From an uncultured Bacteroidales bacterium (lineage in GTDB: Bacteria; Bacteroidota; Bacteroidia; Bacteroidales; Bacteroidaceae), in the NCBI GenBank assembly GCA_902788315.1, contig CADAJS010000015.1:1-64000 (forward strand): 64,000 nucleotides of DNA, in the 5' to 3' direction. Below, in pieces: positions 9,551-18,358 of the stretch (positions are counted from its first letter, which is position 1; each line of letters begins with the position of its first letter). Both the position numbers and the translations under genes were made by a program. Under the pieces are notes generated by a model that saw only the letters and a program-made list of their open reading frames with translations, was not told the DNA's origin and did no database searches.

Positions 9551-10219
9551 TTATCGTGTAGAGACATTCTTCAGAGCGTAGGTTGCTCTTCCTTTGACGG
9601 TGGCGGGCACTCCGGCAAGCAGCAGTTCTTCGCCCTGCTCGCTGAAGTCCTTGTTCACCACGCTGCCCGAGGCAACCACCGAGCGTGCCGGCACCACTGC
9701 CCGCAGTAGCATGGTGCGAAAGCCCATGTACACACCGTCGCCCACAATGACCTCGCCCAGCATGGGTTGCGGCACTCCCTGCTTCACCAGTTGATGTTCC
9801 GTCGAGTCCGTGGCATACAGCTCACCGACGATGACGTCGCGGCCGAAGCAGATGTGATGGGCGCAATGTATCTGGCTGTCCCGACCGATGGCACACCCGT
9901 CGCCTATCTCCAAGAGAGCTCCCTGAGCTACGCCGATAAAGCAGTCGGGGCCGATGCGCACGATGCCTTGTATGCGCCAGACGCCCTGCACGTTCACCTC
10001 TGCGCGTCCGGCAGATGCCGTGTAGTCCTCGTGCCTGGAACCGATGATGAGCGTGTTGCGTATGGCATGTTCGGGAAGTTCTATCCGCCCGCTGAGGTGC
10101 AGACGCAACGGGCCATATACCTTGATTGGCATCCGAAGCACGCAGCGCCAGCCGCCTGCTCGGTAGTTGAGGCGTGCGGTGGAGGTCCAGTTGAGGCGAA
10201 ACAGATTATTAATCTTCAT
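9551..10219 (-). CDS. left-handed beta-helix (hexapeptide) acyltransferase
   Basis: A 222-residue soluble protein whose middle and end are hexapeptide repeats (IGDGCAIG, GEVIVGDGVYMG, VVPARSVVASGSVVNKDF), the left-handed beta-helix of O- or N-acyltransferases. The likely catalytic His lies in IHCAHHICFG. Such enzymes add acetyl groups to sugars in the cytoplasm during polysaccharide synthesis. The final VASGSVVNKD and LLAGVPATVKGR are the typical last coils. There is no neighbouring glycan-synthesis locus, so the acceptor is unknown. It lies 17 bases after the fused antiporter-protease gene and 21 bases before the GH78 gene, in one apparent operon. Confidence 0.82.
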   Translation of the reverse strand: MKINNLFRLNWTSTARLNYRAGGWRCVLRMPIKVYGPLRLHLSGRIELPEHAIRNTLIIGSRHEDYTASAGRAEVNVQGVWRIQGIVRIGPDCFIGVAQGALLEIGDGCAIGRDSQIHCAHHICFGRDVIVGELYATDSTEHQLVKQGVPQPMLGEVIVGDGVYMGFRTMLLRAVVPARSVVASGSVVNKDFSEQGEELLLAGVPATVKGRATYALKNVSTR

Positions 10220-10236
10220 ACGCGGGTTGTGCTACC

Positions 10237-12312
10237 TTAATAATATATAACCTTGCGCGCACTGCCGTCGCTGTATCTCTCGAGGAAGATGCCGTTCCGC
10301 TGTGCCTCGTGGTTTATCTGCCTTCCGCTCAGGTCGTATCGTGCCACGATGCGCCCCCGTCCCGATGCTTCCGTGTTCTCTATGCCCGCAAAGTGGCTCA
10401 GCACGTATTGCAGGCCAGCCTCGGCATTGATCTCTCCATAGCCCCATTCGTTGTTGGGCACGGGCTGTGTGGAATCCAGTCGCCGGCTGGTGGCAGCGAT
10501 GGCCTCCATGGCTTGCTCCCGTGTGAGGCTGGGGCAGGCTTCGAGCCACAGGGCGAGGATGCCGCCTACGAGCGGGCAGGACATAGAAGTGCCCGACTGG
10601 GCGTTCCACGAATATTCGCGTCCCTGGAAGAAGAAGCGCTCCACGTCGTAGGCTGTGTACCAGTTCTCCTTCTGATGTTCCAGATAATAGCTGCTCATGG
10701 CCGCAATGACGTGCATTCCCGGAGCCATTACGTCGGGTTTTGTCAGTCCCATCAGTGTGGGGCCGGTGCTGCTTGTCCACGTCCGTTCACCGTTGCTCCC
10801 GTAGCTGAGCGACTGCCAGGCATTATCGTAGTTCAGCGTGCCGGTGCGCCATGAGGTGGACCCCACGCAGATGACCGACGGGGCGCTGGACGGTGTGTGT
10901 ATGCTGTGGGAGAATTCTCCATGCTGAAAGTCGGGATAGTCCGCCGAGTTGGTAAAGTTTCCGCCGGAGGCAAAGGCCTCTGTCGCACAGTCCTCGCCCA
11001 GGAGGGTGAGCATGACGCGGTAGTCGCGGTTCTCTTCTCCTTCGAGGCTCTGCAGGTATAGTTCCGTGGCCCATTTCTGGGCATCGTAGCATGAGGGATA
11101 GGCAGCCATCATCAGCACGTAGCTCTTTCCCTCGAAGCGGATGGTGTCGGAGAGCAGGCTGTCGGGGCATGCCAGAATGTCCTGGGTGGATATGGTGCGC
11201 GTGGCCATTACGTGCTGTGGGGAGTGAAAGAAGGTGAGACGCACGTTCATCATGCGGTCGGAGCGCAGGGTGTAGAAGGCATCCTTCGGCTCGAACTGCA
11301 GGAGGCTGCATGTTTCGGCCATGCCCTTCGGCTTGTTCAGATAGGTGAGGTAGCGTCCCTGGTTGCCTGCCGATGCACACAGCAGTCGGCCAGGGCCCAG
11401 GAGCGAGTCCAGTGCCTCGTACATCAGCTGGTCGTCACCGTAGAGGTCCTGATAGGCTCCTTCGCTGAAGGATATGATGCAGGGCTTTTTCTCCCGTTCG
11501 GCATAGTCAAAGATGTACTTGAACCCCAGGAGGTCTGTGGCCGAGGTGTATTTGTAGATGTCCTCCTCGGGGATGAATTCGCGATCGTCGCTCACTGCAT
11601 TGGCCACGAGGCACAGCTCAGCCTCGGGAGCCGCACCGATGTATGGTGAACCGTATCCGCTGCCGGCAGCAATGGATGCCGTGTGCGTGCCGTGGAACTC
11701 CTGCATGCCGTCGGTGGCATGTGCTTTTGCGAGGATTGCATCCTCGTTCAGATAATCTCGTCCCACGTAGAGCGGTTCGTCGGCAAGGCGTGTGGTGTCC
11801 AGCTGGTCCCAGAAGGCCTTGATGCGGTATGCCTTCATGTCGCGCGAATAGAATGTCGGGTGGGTCAGGTCAAATCCGATGTCCATCACCCCCATTACGA
11901 TGCCGCGTCCGGTATAGGACGTTTCTCGTTCGGGGACGGGTTGGTGCATGCGGTTGGCCTTGGTGACGATGAGGGATGTGTCGAGCGTGACTGTATGCTG
12001 CCGCCCGGCTTCGATGCGCTGTACCGAAGGTTGGGAGGCAAGCGTGGCAAGCTGGCTAATCGGGATGTCGGCGATGCAGAGATCGCCCCACGAAGCCAAA
12101 GTTTTGCATCCGTGGCGGGCGAGTGTGCCGCAATCGGACGTGCGCACTATGGCACACATCCGTCTGGTTTCCGTCTCGCTACGGGTTGCATGGCGGTTCC
12201 GGGCGGTGTTTTCCATCGTTGCCTGCCGCACGAGGGGGGACATTTTGCCGTACAGGTTTGCAATGCCTTGGGCGTTTGCTGTGGTGCAATACAGCGTGGC
12301 GAGTATTGTCAT
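10237..12312 (-). other. S8 subtilase module, probably a separate gene by origin
   Basis: If translated alone from the ATG at 12312 this gives 691 residues with a hydrophobic N-terminus ending ANAQ. The positively charged residues expected before a signal-peptide core (RNHVFRS) lie just upstream, in the fused frame. The module has the subtilase Asp (MDIGFD), His (HGTHTAS) and Ser (SGTSMSCP) motifs and a C-terminal tail of the type IX secretion kind. It is predicted to be secreted and to degrade protein. Whether it is translated independently cannot be seen. Confidence 0.6.
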
Positions 12313-14436
12313 CGAGCGGAATACATGGTTGCGGAGCCAGCTGCCTAGCGAGTGAGACTGGCGTGTGACGGCGGTGCCGTTCGGCGTGAACACAGATACG
12401 GACTCCATCGGGTCGCCCCACTGGTCCGGGAACAGCAGCATGACGCTCGTCTGGCTGAAGTGCTGGTGCAGTTGCTGTGGGAGCAGGTCGAGGGCGGCGG
12501 TGTGGCTGATGAAGCCTGGACGTGCCGAGATGACTACCAGCATCTTGTCCTCGCCCATCTTGTCGTATAGCTGTTCGAAGTCGCTCCATCGCGGCATGGG
12601 CACATAGGTGGCCCTGACACGTGGATGCTTTTGTGTCATGTAGCCCTGGATGTACCACATCGTGGCCGGATGGGCACGGAACTCGATGCGGCAGTCGGTC
12701 TGTTCGCCGATGCGGCACAGGTGTTCCAGCCATTTATAGAATCCCACCTCGTATTCAGCCTTCTCCGGTACCACGACCACCACTTGGCGCAGTGTTCCCG
12801 GGGGGACGATGGCGCGGATGGCTATCACCTCGCGGTGTGATCCGCTCAGCACGTTGTCGATGACATTACCCAGGGATGCCTTGGGCATTCCCGTGTCGCG
12901 GTCGTTGAGGCACATGATTACCTCTCCCGCCTCGTATTCCCTGAGGGTGTGCAGGATGCCGCGTGCGATGTTGGTGCTCATGCGGTTCAGCGTGGCCATC
13001 TGTACGCCGGCAGATGCTGCGATGGCCTTTGCCTGCTGTAGCAGGTCGCGGCCGCGACGATGCATCTCCTCGCTCTCCTCACTGTCATAGGACACGGAGA
13101 GTCCCATGAGGCTGTCGGCGATGTAGGGGTTGCGGATGAGGATGGCCAGCTGGGTCATCACGTCCACGTTGTCTGCCTGAGAGTATGTGATGAGGCACTT
13201 TCCATGGTATGAGCCGCGGTTTTCCTCCAGTGTCGTGTCTGTCAGTGCCAGTTGCTTGGCTCCCCGGTTTGTGGCCAGCGAGCTGATGATGCAGGAGAAG
13301 AGGATGAGCATCACCGTGCTGTTGAGGAGCGACGAGTCGATAAGGTTCACTTCGGGCGCCGTGCCCACCATGACGATAGCCAGTGCACCGGCTGCGTGGG
13401 CATTGGTCAGTCCGAACATCAGTCCCGTGCTTCCGTTGCCCATGTTGGACAGGCGTGCCATGAGCCATGCGGCTATCCACTTGGAACTTGTGCCGGCCAC
13501 GATCATTACCAGCATGCACAGCGCATCCTGTGTGTGGCGCATCACACTTACGTCGATAATCATTCCTACACCGATGAGGAAATAGGGGATGAAGAGCGCA
13601 TTGCCCACGAACTCCACATGGTTCATCAGGGGGCTGGTGTGGGGGATGAGGCGGTTGAGCACCAGTCCGGCCAGGAAGGCGCCCAGCAGGCCTTCGAGCC
13701 CAGCCAGTTCGGCCAGGGCTGCGCTTAGGAACACCAATGCCAGGATGAAGATGTACTGGAGCACACTGTCGTCGTTTCGTCGCAGGAACCAGCGCCCCAG
13801 ACGTGGATAGCCGATGATGACGATGGCTCCGTAGAGTGCACACTTCGCCGCAAATATCAGCCATGTGAATGCGTTGGTGTCGGGGTCGAGGCTGCCCACG
13901 GCAAAAGTCAGTGTGAGCAGGGCGGCAAAGATGGCAAAGGCTGTGGCTACCACACTGACCACCGCCACGCGATGGCGTCCCAGGCCATAGCGGCTCACGA
14001 TAGGGTAGGCCACCAGTGTATGCGATGCCAGGATGCAGCTGATGAGCAGGCTGGAGAGCCAGCTGTAGCCCAAGACCATGTGGCCGGCCAGCAGTCCGAC
14101 AGCAAAGGGAATGCAGAATGTGAGTATACCGAAAAGCAAACCTTGCCGGCCGTAGCGCTGCACGCTGCCCATGTTTAGTTCCAGTCCCGCCAGGAACATG
14201 ATGTAGTAGATGCCCACCTTGCCGAACAACTCGAACGAACTGTCACGTTCCAGTACGTTCAGCCCATACTTGCCCACCAGGATGCCGGCCAGGATGAGGC
14301 CGATAATGGGCGGGATGTGCAGCCGACGCAACAGCAAAGGGGCAAACAAGATGATGACCAGCACGAGGAAGAATATCCACGTCGGGTCGGTGATGAGTGC
14401 GTTGGCAGCAGGTAATGCGAGTAATGTTGTGAGCAT
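10237..14436 (-). CDS. cation:proton antiporter fused in frame to a T9SS-type subtilase
   Basis: This single open frame encodes two unrelated proteins. Residues 1-385 are a CPA2-type monovalent cation:proton antiporter with about a dozen membrane helices (for example GLILAGILVGKYGLN and FLAGLELNMG). Residues about 420-700 are cytosolic with UspA-like halves. From Met709 (base 12312) the sequence turns into an exported S8 peptidase: a signal-peptide-like stretch (MTILATLYCTTANAQG), a triad at Asp852, His918 and Ser1284, and a C-terminal sorting-tail look (YDLSGRQI and GIFLERYSDGSARKV). I moved the start to the ATG at 14436 because a promoter box at 14457-14464 would place transcription start downstream of the farther ATG at 14487. 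One polypeptide with both a cytosolic UspA part and a secreted protease makes little sense, so a recent fusion, a lost frame break or an assembly error is likely. Confidence 0.75.
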   Translation of the reverse strand: MLTTLLALPAANALITDPTWIFFLVLVIILFAPLLLRRLHIPPIIGLILAGILVGKYGLNVLERDSSFELFGKVGIYYIMFLAGLELNMGSVQRYGRQGLLFGILTFCIPFAVGLLAGHMVLGYSWLSSLLISCILASHTLVAYPIVSRYGLGRHRVAVVSVVATAFAIFAALLTLTFAVGSLDPDTNAFTWLIFAAKCALYGAIVIIGYPRLGRWFLRRNDDSVLQYIFILALVFLSAALAELAGLEGLLGAFLAGLVLNRLIPHTSPLMNHVEFVGNALFIPYFLIGVGMIIDVSVMRHTQDALCMLVMIVAGTSSKWIAAWLMARLSNMGNGSTGLMFGLTNAHAAGALAIVMVGTAPEVNLIDSSLLNSTVMLILFSCIISSLATNRGAKQLALTDTTLEENRGSYHGKCLITYSQADNVDVMTQLAILIRNPYIADSLMGLSVSYDSEESEEMHRRGRDLLQQAKAIAASAGVQMATLNRMSTNIARGILHTLREYEAGEVIMCLNDRDTGMPKASLGNVIDNVLSGSHREVIAIRAIVPPGTLRQVVVVVPEKAEYEVGFYKWLEHLCRIGEQTDCRIEFRAHPATMWYIQGYMTQKHPRVRATYVPMPRWSDFEQLYDKMGEDKMLVVISARPGFISHTAALDLLPQQLHQHFSQTSVMLLFPDQWGDPMESVSVFTPNGTAVTRQSHSLGSWLRNHVFRSMTILATLYCTTANAQGIANLYGKMSPLVRQATMENTARNRHATRSETETRRMCAIVRTSDCGTLARHGCKTLASWGDLCIADIPISQLATLASQPSVQRIEAGRQHTVTLDTSLIVTKANRMHQPVPERETSYTGRGIVMGVMDIGFDLTHPTFYSRDMKAYRIKAFWDQLDTTRLADEPLYVGRDYLNEDAILAKAHATDGMQEFHGTHTASIAAGSGYGSPYIGAAPEAELCLVANAVSDDREFIPEEDIYKYTSATDLLGFKYIFDYAEREKKPCIISFSEGAYQDLYGDDQLMYEALDSLLGPGRLLCASAGNQGRYLTYLNKPKGMAETCSLLQFEPKDAFYTLRSDRMMNVRLTFFHSPQHVMATRTISTQDILACPDSLLSDTIRFEGKSYVLMMAAYPSCYDAQKWATELYLQSLEGEENRDYRVMLTLLGEDCATEAFASGGNFTNSADYPDFQHGEFSHSIHTPSSAPSVICVGSTSWRTGTLNYDNAWQSLSYGSNGERTWTSSTGPTLMGLTKPDVMAPGMHVIAAMSSYYLEHQKENWYTAYDVERFFFQGREYSWNAQSGTSMSCPLVGGILALWLEACPSLTREQAMEAIAATSRRLDSTQPVPNNEWGYGEINAEAGLQYVLSHFAGIENTEASGRGRIVARYDLSGRQINHEAQRNGIFLERYSDGSARKVIYY

Positions 14437-14456
14437 TATTTTCGGTCTTTGCGTTG

Positions 14457-14488
14457 CAAAGATACACTTTTTCGCACAAAGTAGCAAG
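14457..14488 (-). promoter_or_regulatory. promoter of the antiporter-subtilase operon
   Basis: On the minus strand TATCTTTG (14464-14457) matches TAnnTTTG, and CTTG (14488-14485) lies 20 bases upstream where TTTG is expected. Transcription would start near 14450, giving a very short leader before the ATG at 14436. Confidence 0.65.
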
Positions 14489-14539
14489 CAATGTGTTACA
14501 ATTATAGATGTTTTGATATGCTGTAAGCGAAAATTGTCG

Positions 14540-14547
14540 TACCTTTG
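14540..14547 (+). promoter_or_regulatory. asd promoter -7 box
   Basis: TACCTTTG matches the Bacteroidota -7 consensus and lies 40 bases before the asd start. The upstream TTTTG at 14511-14515 is 24 bases away, a little farther than usual. Confidence 0.6.
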
Positions 14548-14587
14548 CGGTGCGTTAGTGATTATTCCTTAATACATTCAGAAGAAG

Positions 14588-15598
14588 ATGAGAGTAGCGA
14601 TTGTTGGCGCCAGCGGCGCCGTAGGCCAGGAATTCCTGCGAGTTTTGGATGAGAGAGCGTTCCCCATCGACGAGCTTTTGCTCTTCGGTAGCCAGCGTAG
14701 TGCCGGACGTAAGTATGCCTTCCGTGGGAAGGAAGTAGAGGTCAAGCTCCTGCAGCATAACGACGACTTCCGCGGCGTGGACATCGCCTTCGTGAGCGCC
14801 GGAGGTGGCACCAGCAAGGACTTTGCCGAGACCATCACGAAGCATGGCACCGTGATGATAGACAATAGCTCGGCTTTCCGGATGGACCCCGACGTACCCC
14901 TCGTGGTGCCCGAGTGCAATGCCGAGGACGCCCTGAACCGCCCCCGCAACATCATCGCTAACCCCAACTGCACGACCATCATGATGGTGGTGGTGCTCCA
15001 GTGTCTGGAGCGCCTCAGCCACATCCGCCGCATCCACGTGGCCTCCTATCAGGCTGCCAGCGGTGCCGGAGCCGCCGCCATGGCCGAGCTGGAGCAGCAG
15101 TACCGCGAGGTGCTCAACGGACAGCCCGTCACGGTGGACAAGTTTGCCTATCAGCTGGCCTACAACGTCATCCCGCAGATCGACGTCTTCACCGACAACG
15201 GCTATACGAAGGAGGAGATGAAGATGTTCAACGAGACGCGTAAGATCATGCACTCCGATGCCCGTTGCTCGGCCATGTGTGTGCGTGTGCCCAGCCTCAG
15301 AAGCCACAGCGAGGCCGTGTGGGTGGAGACGGAGCAGCCCGTCAGCCCCGAGGCGTTCGCCGAGGCCATACGTCAGGGCCAGGGCGTGCAGCTGATGGAC
15401 GACCCTGCCAACAAGGTATATCCCATGCCCCTCTTCCTGGCCGGGAAGGACGATGTCTATGTGGGTCGCATCCGCAAGGATCTTGCCAACGAGAACGGCC
15501 TCACGTTCTGGCTCGTGGGCGACCAGATAAAGAAGGGCGCCGCCCTGAATGCCGTCCAGATTGCCGAGTACCTGATTCGGGCGGGCAACGTAGGCTGA
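14588..15598 (+). CDS. asd: aspartate-semialdehyde dehydrogenase
   Basis: A 336-residue enzyme that reduces L-aspartyl-4-phosphate to L-aspartate-4-semialdehyde with NADPH, the branch point to lysine/diaminopimelate, threonine and methionine. The NADP-binding loop is GASGAVG at 7-13. The catalytic Cys128 lies in NPNCTT, and the active-site His near 245 lies in [13 protein letters not shown]. Length and motifs are those of a complete family member. It is cytoplasmic. It is divergent from the antiporter operon and lies 45 bases upstream of the second GH78-like gene; that pairing looks like chance co-transcription rather than shared function. Confidence 0.96.
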   Translation: MRVAIVGASGAVGQEFLRVLDERAFPIDELLLFGSQRSAGRKYAFRGKEVEVKLLQHNDDFRGVDIAFVSAGGGTSKDFAETITKHGTVMIDNSSAFRMDPDVPLVVPECNAEDALNRPRNIIANPNCTTIMMVVVLQCLERLSHIRRIHVASYQAASGAGAAAMAELEQQYREVLNGQPVTVDKFAYQLAYNVIPQIDVFTDNGYTKEEMKMFNETRKIMHSDARCSAMCVRVPSLRSHSEAVWVETEQPVSPEAFAEAIRQGQGVQLMDDPANKVYPMPLFLAGKDDVYVGRIRKDLANENGLTFWLVGDQIKKGAALNAVQIAEYLIRAGNVG

Positions 15599-15643
15599 CG
15601 CCGACCTTCACGACCCTATAACCCCTTAACACTCATACACACT

Positions 15644-17863
15644 ATGACACTGAAACGCATACTGCTGGCCTGCCTTCTGGCAGTCCCCGCCCTGGCTCAG
15701 GCCGAGGAATGGAAGGGACAGTTCCTGACCATCGAACATCATCAGAGCCGCCCCAACACATGGATGCTCTGGCGCAAGAAAGCGAATGTCGAGAAAGTGC
15801 CGGCCTCGGTGAAGGCGCGGATAGCTACCGACTCCAAGTACTGGCTCTATATCAACGAGCAGCTGGTGGTCTTCGAAGGCGGCCTGAAGCGCGGTCCCGC
15901 TCCGGGGGCCAGCTACTATGACGAGGTGGAGATAGCTCCCTACCTGAAGCCGGGCGAAAACCTGATCTGCGTCTTGACATGGTTCTTCGGACTGAACGGA
16001 TTCAGCCATGTGAACAGCGGCACGGCAGGCCTCCTCTTCGAGGCGCATGGCAAGGGCGTGGAGATATGCTCCGACGGCACATGGCGCGGCGCAGTGTATG
16101 GGGCATACGGCGAGACGGACGAGCCGCGACCCAACTACCGCATCTCGGAGAGCAACATACGCTTCGATGCACGCAAGGAGGAACAGGGCTGGTACAAGAA
16201 CAGCTATACCTACGGCCTGGAGGAAGTGCTGCCCGTCGATGTGGAGAACTGCTCGCTGGGCCGACTGGTGAAGCGCCCCATCCCGCAGTGGAAGGACTAT
16301 GGCCTCCAAGACTATGTCCGCACCGAGCAGCGCGGCGATACGCTGGTCTGCCACCTGCCATACAACTGCCAGTGCACCCCTTACATGAAGCTGAAGGCGG
16401 ACGAGGCGGGAAAGCTCATCAAGATACAGACCGACGTCCACATGGTGGGCGGGTCGCCCACTCCACGCTGCGAGTTCATCACCCGCAAAGGCGAGCAAGA
16501 GTATGAGAACTTCGGCTGGTTCAACGGTCACGAAGTGTGGTACATCCTGCCCCAGGGCGTGGAAATCCAGGAAGTGAAGTACCGCGAGACGGGCTATGGC
16601 TGTGATTTCGTGGAACCCTTCCGCTGCAACGACGAGTTTTTCAACGAACTGTGGAAACGGGCCCAGCGTACCCTCTACATCACGATGCGTGACAACTACA
16701 TGGACTGCCCCGACCGGGAGCGCGGCCAGTGGTGGGGCGATGCCGTGAACGAACTGGGCGAGACTTACTACTCACTAAGTCCTGCGGGAGCCCAGCTCGG
16801 CTTCAAGGGACTGAACGAACTGTTCTCCTGGCAGCGGGCCGACGGCGTGCTCTTCTCGCCCTGTCCCGCAGGCAACTGGAACAAGGAACTTCCCTCCCAG
16901 ATCCTGGCCACCTGCGGCTGGTATGGCATCTACACACAGTGTTTCTACGGCAACGACTTCTCGGTGGCCAAGACCCACTACCAGCGCCTGCGCCGCTATC
17001 TGCACGAGGTCTGGCAGACGGACTCCGACGGCATGGCCATCCTGCGCCATGGCGAGTGGTTCTGGGGCGACTGGGGTGACAATATCGACCAGCTCCTGCT
17101 GCAAAACTGCTGGTATTATCTGGCTCTGAAGGGCGAGCGTGAGATTGCCACGCGGCTGGGTAAAGTGTCCGATGCCGCGCAGATTTCCGAGATGATGAAG
17201 AAGATGGAGCAGAATTTCGACCGCCGCTTCTGGAAGGACGGCGTGTATCGCTCGCCCGACTATACCGGCGAGACTGACGACCGCGGCAATGCCCTGGCCG
17301 TTGTCTCCGGCCTGGCTTCGCCGGACAAGTACGCCTCGCTCACCGAGTGCCTCACCCGCGAGCAGCACGCCAGCCCGTATATGGAGAAGTATGTGCTCGA
17401 GGCACTCTTCGTCATGGACGCTCCCGAAGCCGGACTCGACCGTATCCGCCGTCGCTACAAACCCATGATTGACTTTCCCGGCCTGACCACTCTGCCCGAG
17501 AACTGGATGCCCGAGGGCGCCAAGCCGAAGCCCGGAGAGCCGATGGTGAACGCGTGCTGGGGCACCTACAACCACGGATGGAGCGGCGGACCGCTCACCA
17601 TCCTGAGCCAGAAGGTGTGTGGCGTGGAGCCCACGTCGCCCGGCTTCAAGACATTCCGTGTGCGTCCCCAGATGGGTTATCTCACGCAGGCCTCGTGCAC
17701 GGTGGAGAGCGTGAGCGGCACCATCAAGGTGAGCGTCGCGAAGAAGGGCAAGAAGAAACTGCAGCTCTCTGTCTCTGTGCCCAAGGGCACTTCGGCCGAA
17801 GTGGTCTTCCCCAGCGGCAAGAGCGTGAAGTTGGAGGCTGGCGACCATCAGGTGGCCGGGTAA
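15644..17863 (+). CDS. GH78-like alpha-L-rhamnosidase family protein
   Basis: A 739-residue exported protein (signal peptide ending ALAQAEE). Residues about 20-200 form the beta-sandwich typical of rhamnosidases (DEVEIAPYLKPGENLICVL). The barrel begins near 320 and carries DNYMDCPDRERGQWWGD near residue 350, the GH78 acid motif. GEWFWGDWGDN and WGTYNHGWSGGP are later active-site segments. It is shorter than the 910-residue paralogue at 6797-9529 and lacks that protein's N-terminal fibronectin-like part. Substrate cannot be read from sequence; it may act on rhamnose or on a related sugar. A strong terminator follows 70 bases downstream. Confidence 0.8.
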   Translation: MTLKRILLACLLAVPALAQAEEWKGQFLTIEHHQSRPNTWMLWRKKANVEKVPASVKARIATDSKYWLYINEQLVVFEGGLKRGPAPGASYYDEVEIAPYLKPGENLICVLTWFFGLNGFSHVNSGTAGLLFEAHGKGVEICSDGTWRGAVYGAYGETDEPRPNYRISESNIRFDARKEEQGWYKNSYTYGLEEVLPVDVENCSLGRLVKRPIPQWKDYGLQDYVRTEQRGDTLVCHLPYNCQCTPYMKLKADEAGKLIKIQTDVHMVGGSPTPRCEFITRKGEQEYENFGWFNGHEVWYILPQGVEIQEVKYRETGYGCDFVEPFRCNDEFFNELWKRAQRTLYITMRDNYMDCPDRERGQWWGDAVNELGETYYSLSPAGAQLGFKGLNELFSWQRADGVLFSPCPAGNWNKELPSQILATCGWYGIYTQCFYGNDFSVAKTHYQRLRRYLHEVWQTDSDGMAILRHGEWFWGDWGDNIDQLLLQNCWYYLALKGEREIATRLGKVSDAAQISEMMKKMEQNFDRRFWKDGVYRSPDYTGETDDRGNALAVVSGLASPDKYASLTECLTREQHASPYMEKYVLEALFVMDAPEAGLDRIRRRYKPMIDFPGLTTLPENWMPEGAKPKPGEPMVNACWGTYNHGWSGGPLTILSQKVCGVEPTSPGFKTFRVRPQMGYLTQASCTVESVSGTIKVSVAKKGKKKLQLSVSVPKGTSAEVVFPSGKSVKLEAGDHQVAG

Positions 17864-17935
17864 TGCCTGCGTAGGAATTATTTGCTCCATCGTGTCCGTA
17901 AATCGGAAGGTTGGCGGATGCGTGCACATGCTATA

Positions 17936-17981
17936 CCCCCTCGAAAAAGGTGCCTTTTTGGGCCTTTTTCGGGGGATTTTT
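17936..17981 (+). terminator. intrinsic terminator after the GH78-like gene
   Basis: CCCC-T-CGAAAAAGG (17936-17950) pairs with CCTTTTTCG-GGGG (from 17963) around a 12-base loop. The stem is followed by a T-run at 17977-17981. It ends the asd/GH78-like transcript. Confidence 0.8.
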
Positions 17982-18090
17982 GTTGTGTTTGGGGTGGTAG
18001 TGAGTAGTGAAGTACTTGATAGTGAGTATGAAATAATTCGGCGTTTTTTGCCGCCTCGCATCCCTCGGGTCGGAAATACGCGATTCTCGT

Positions 18091-18136
18091 GCAGATGGAA
18101 CGTGTTCCGTCGGTCGATGAAGCACGTTCCATCTGC
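18091..18136. repeat. 14-base inverted repeat sharing the GATGGAACGTG motif
   Basis: GCAGATGGAACGTG (18091-18104) is exactly inverted at 18123-18136, around an 18-base loop. A further partial copy, GCACGTTCC, follows. The same core is tandemly repeated at 47472-47559. The rest of the 495-base gap between the two genes holds only the terminator and the promoter listed here. Confidence 0.85.
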
Positions 18137-18322
18137 CTGCGCAGCACGTTCCGCAGAGCGGAATTACGTTCTGTTTCGCTGGACGCGAAAAATAATGTAA
18201 AGAAATACTCAGTGTTTTGTGCGATGCGTCAGCCGATTCTTGCGACGGAAGTTCCCCTCGCTCCATGATTCGGCTCCCATCAAAAAATCCCTCGAAAGTG
18301 CATGCCTCTCGCCGAAAAATAG

Positions 18323-18330
18323 TATTTTTG
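18323..18330 (+). promoter_or_regulatory. GH97 gene promoter -7 box
   Basis: TATTTTTG fits TAnnTTTG and lies 28 bases before the ATG. No good -33 element is visible. Confidence 0.55.
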
Positions 18331-18358
18331 TCCTCGGAAACCATAATCAGACTGACGT

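Noticed and set aside
16775..18061. A 428-codon antisense frame over the GH78-like gene
   Set aside because: Same kind of shadow; no recognisable domain, and the terminator at 17936 lies inside it.
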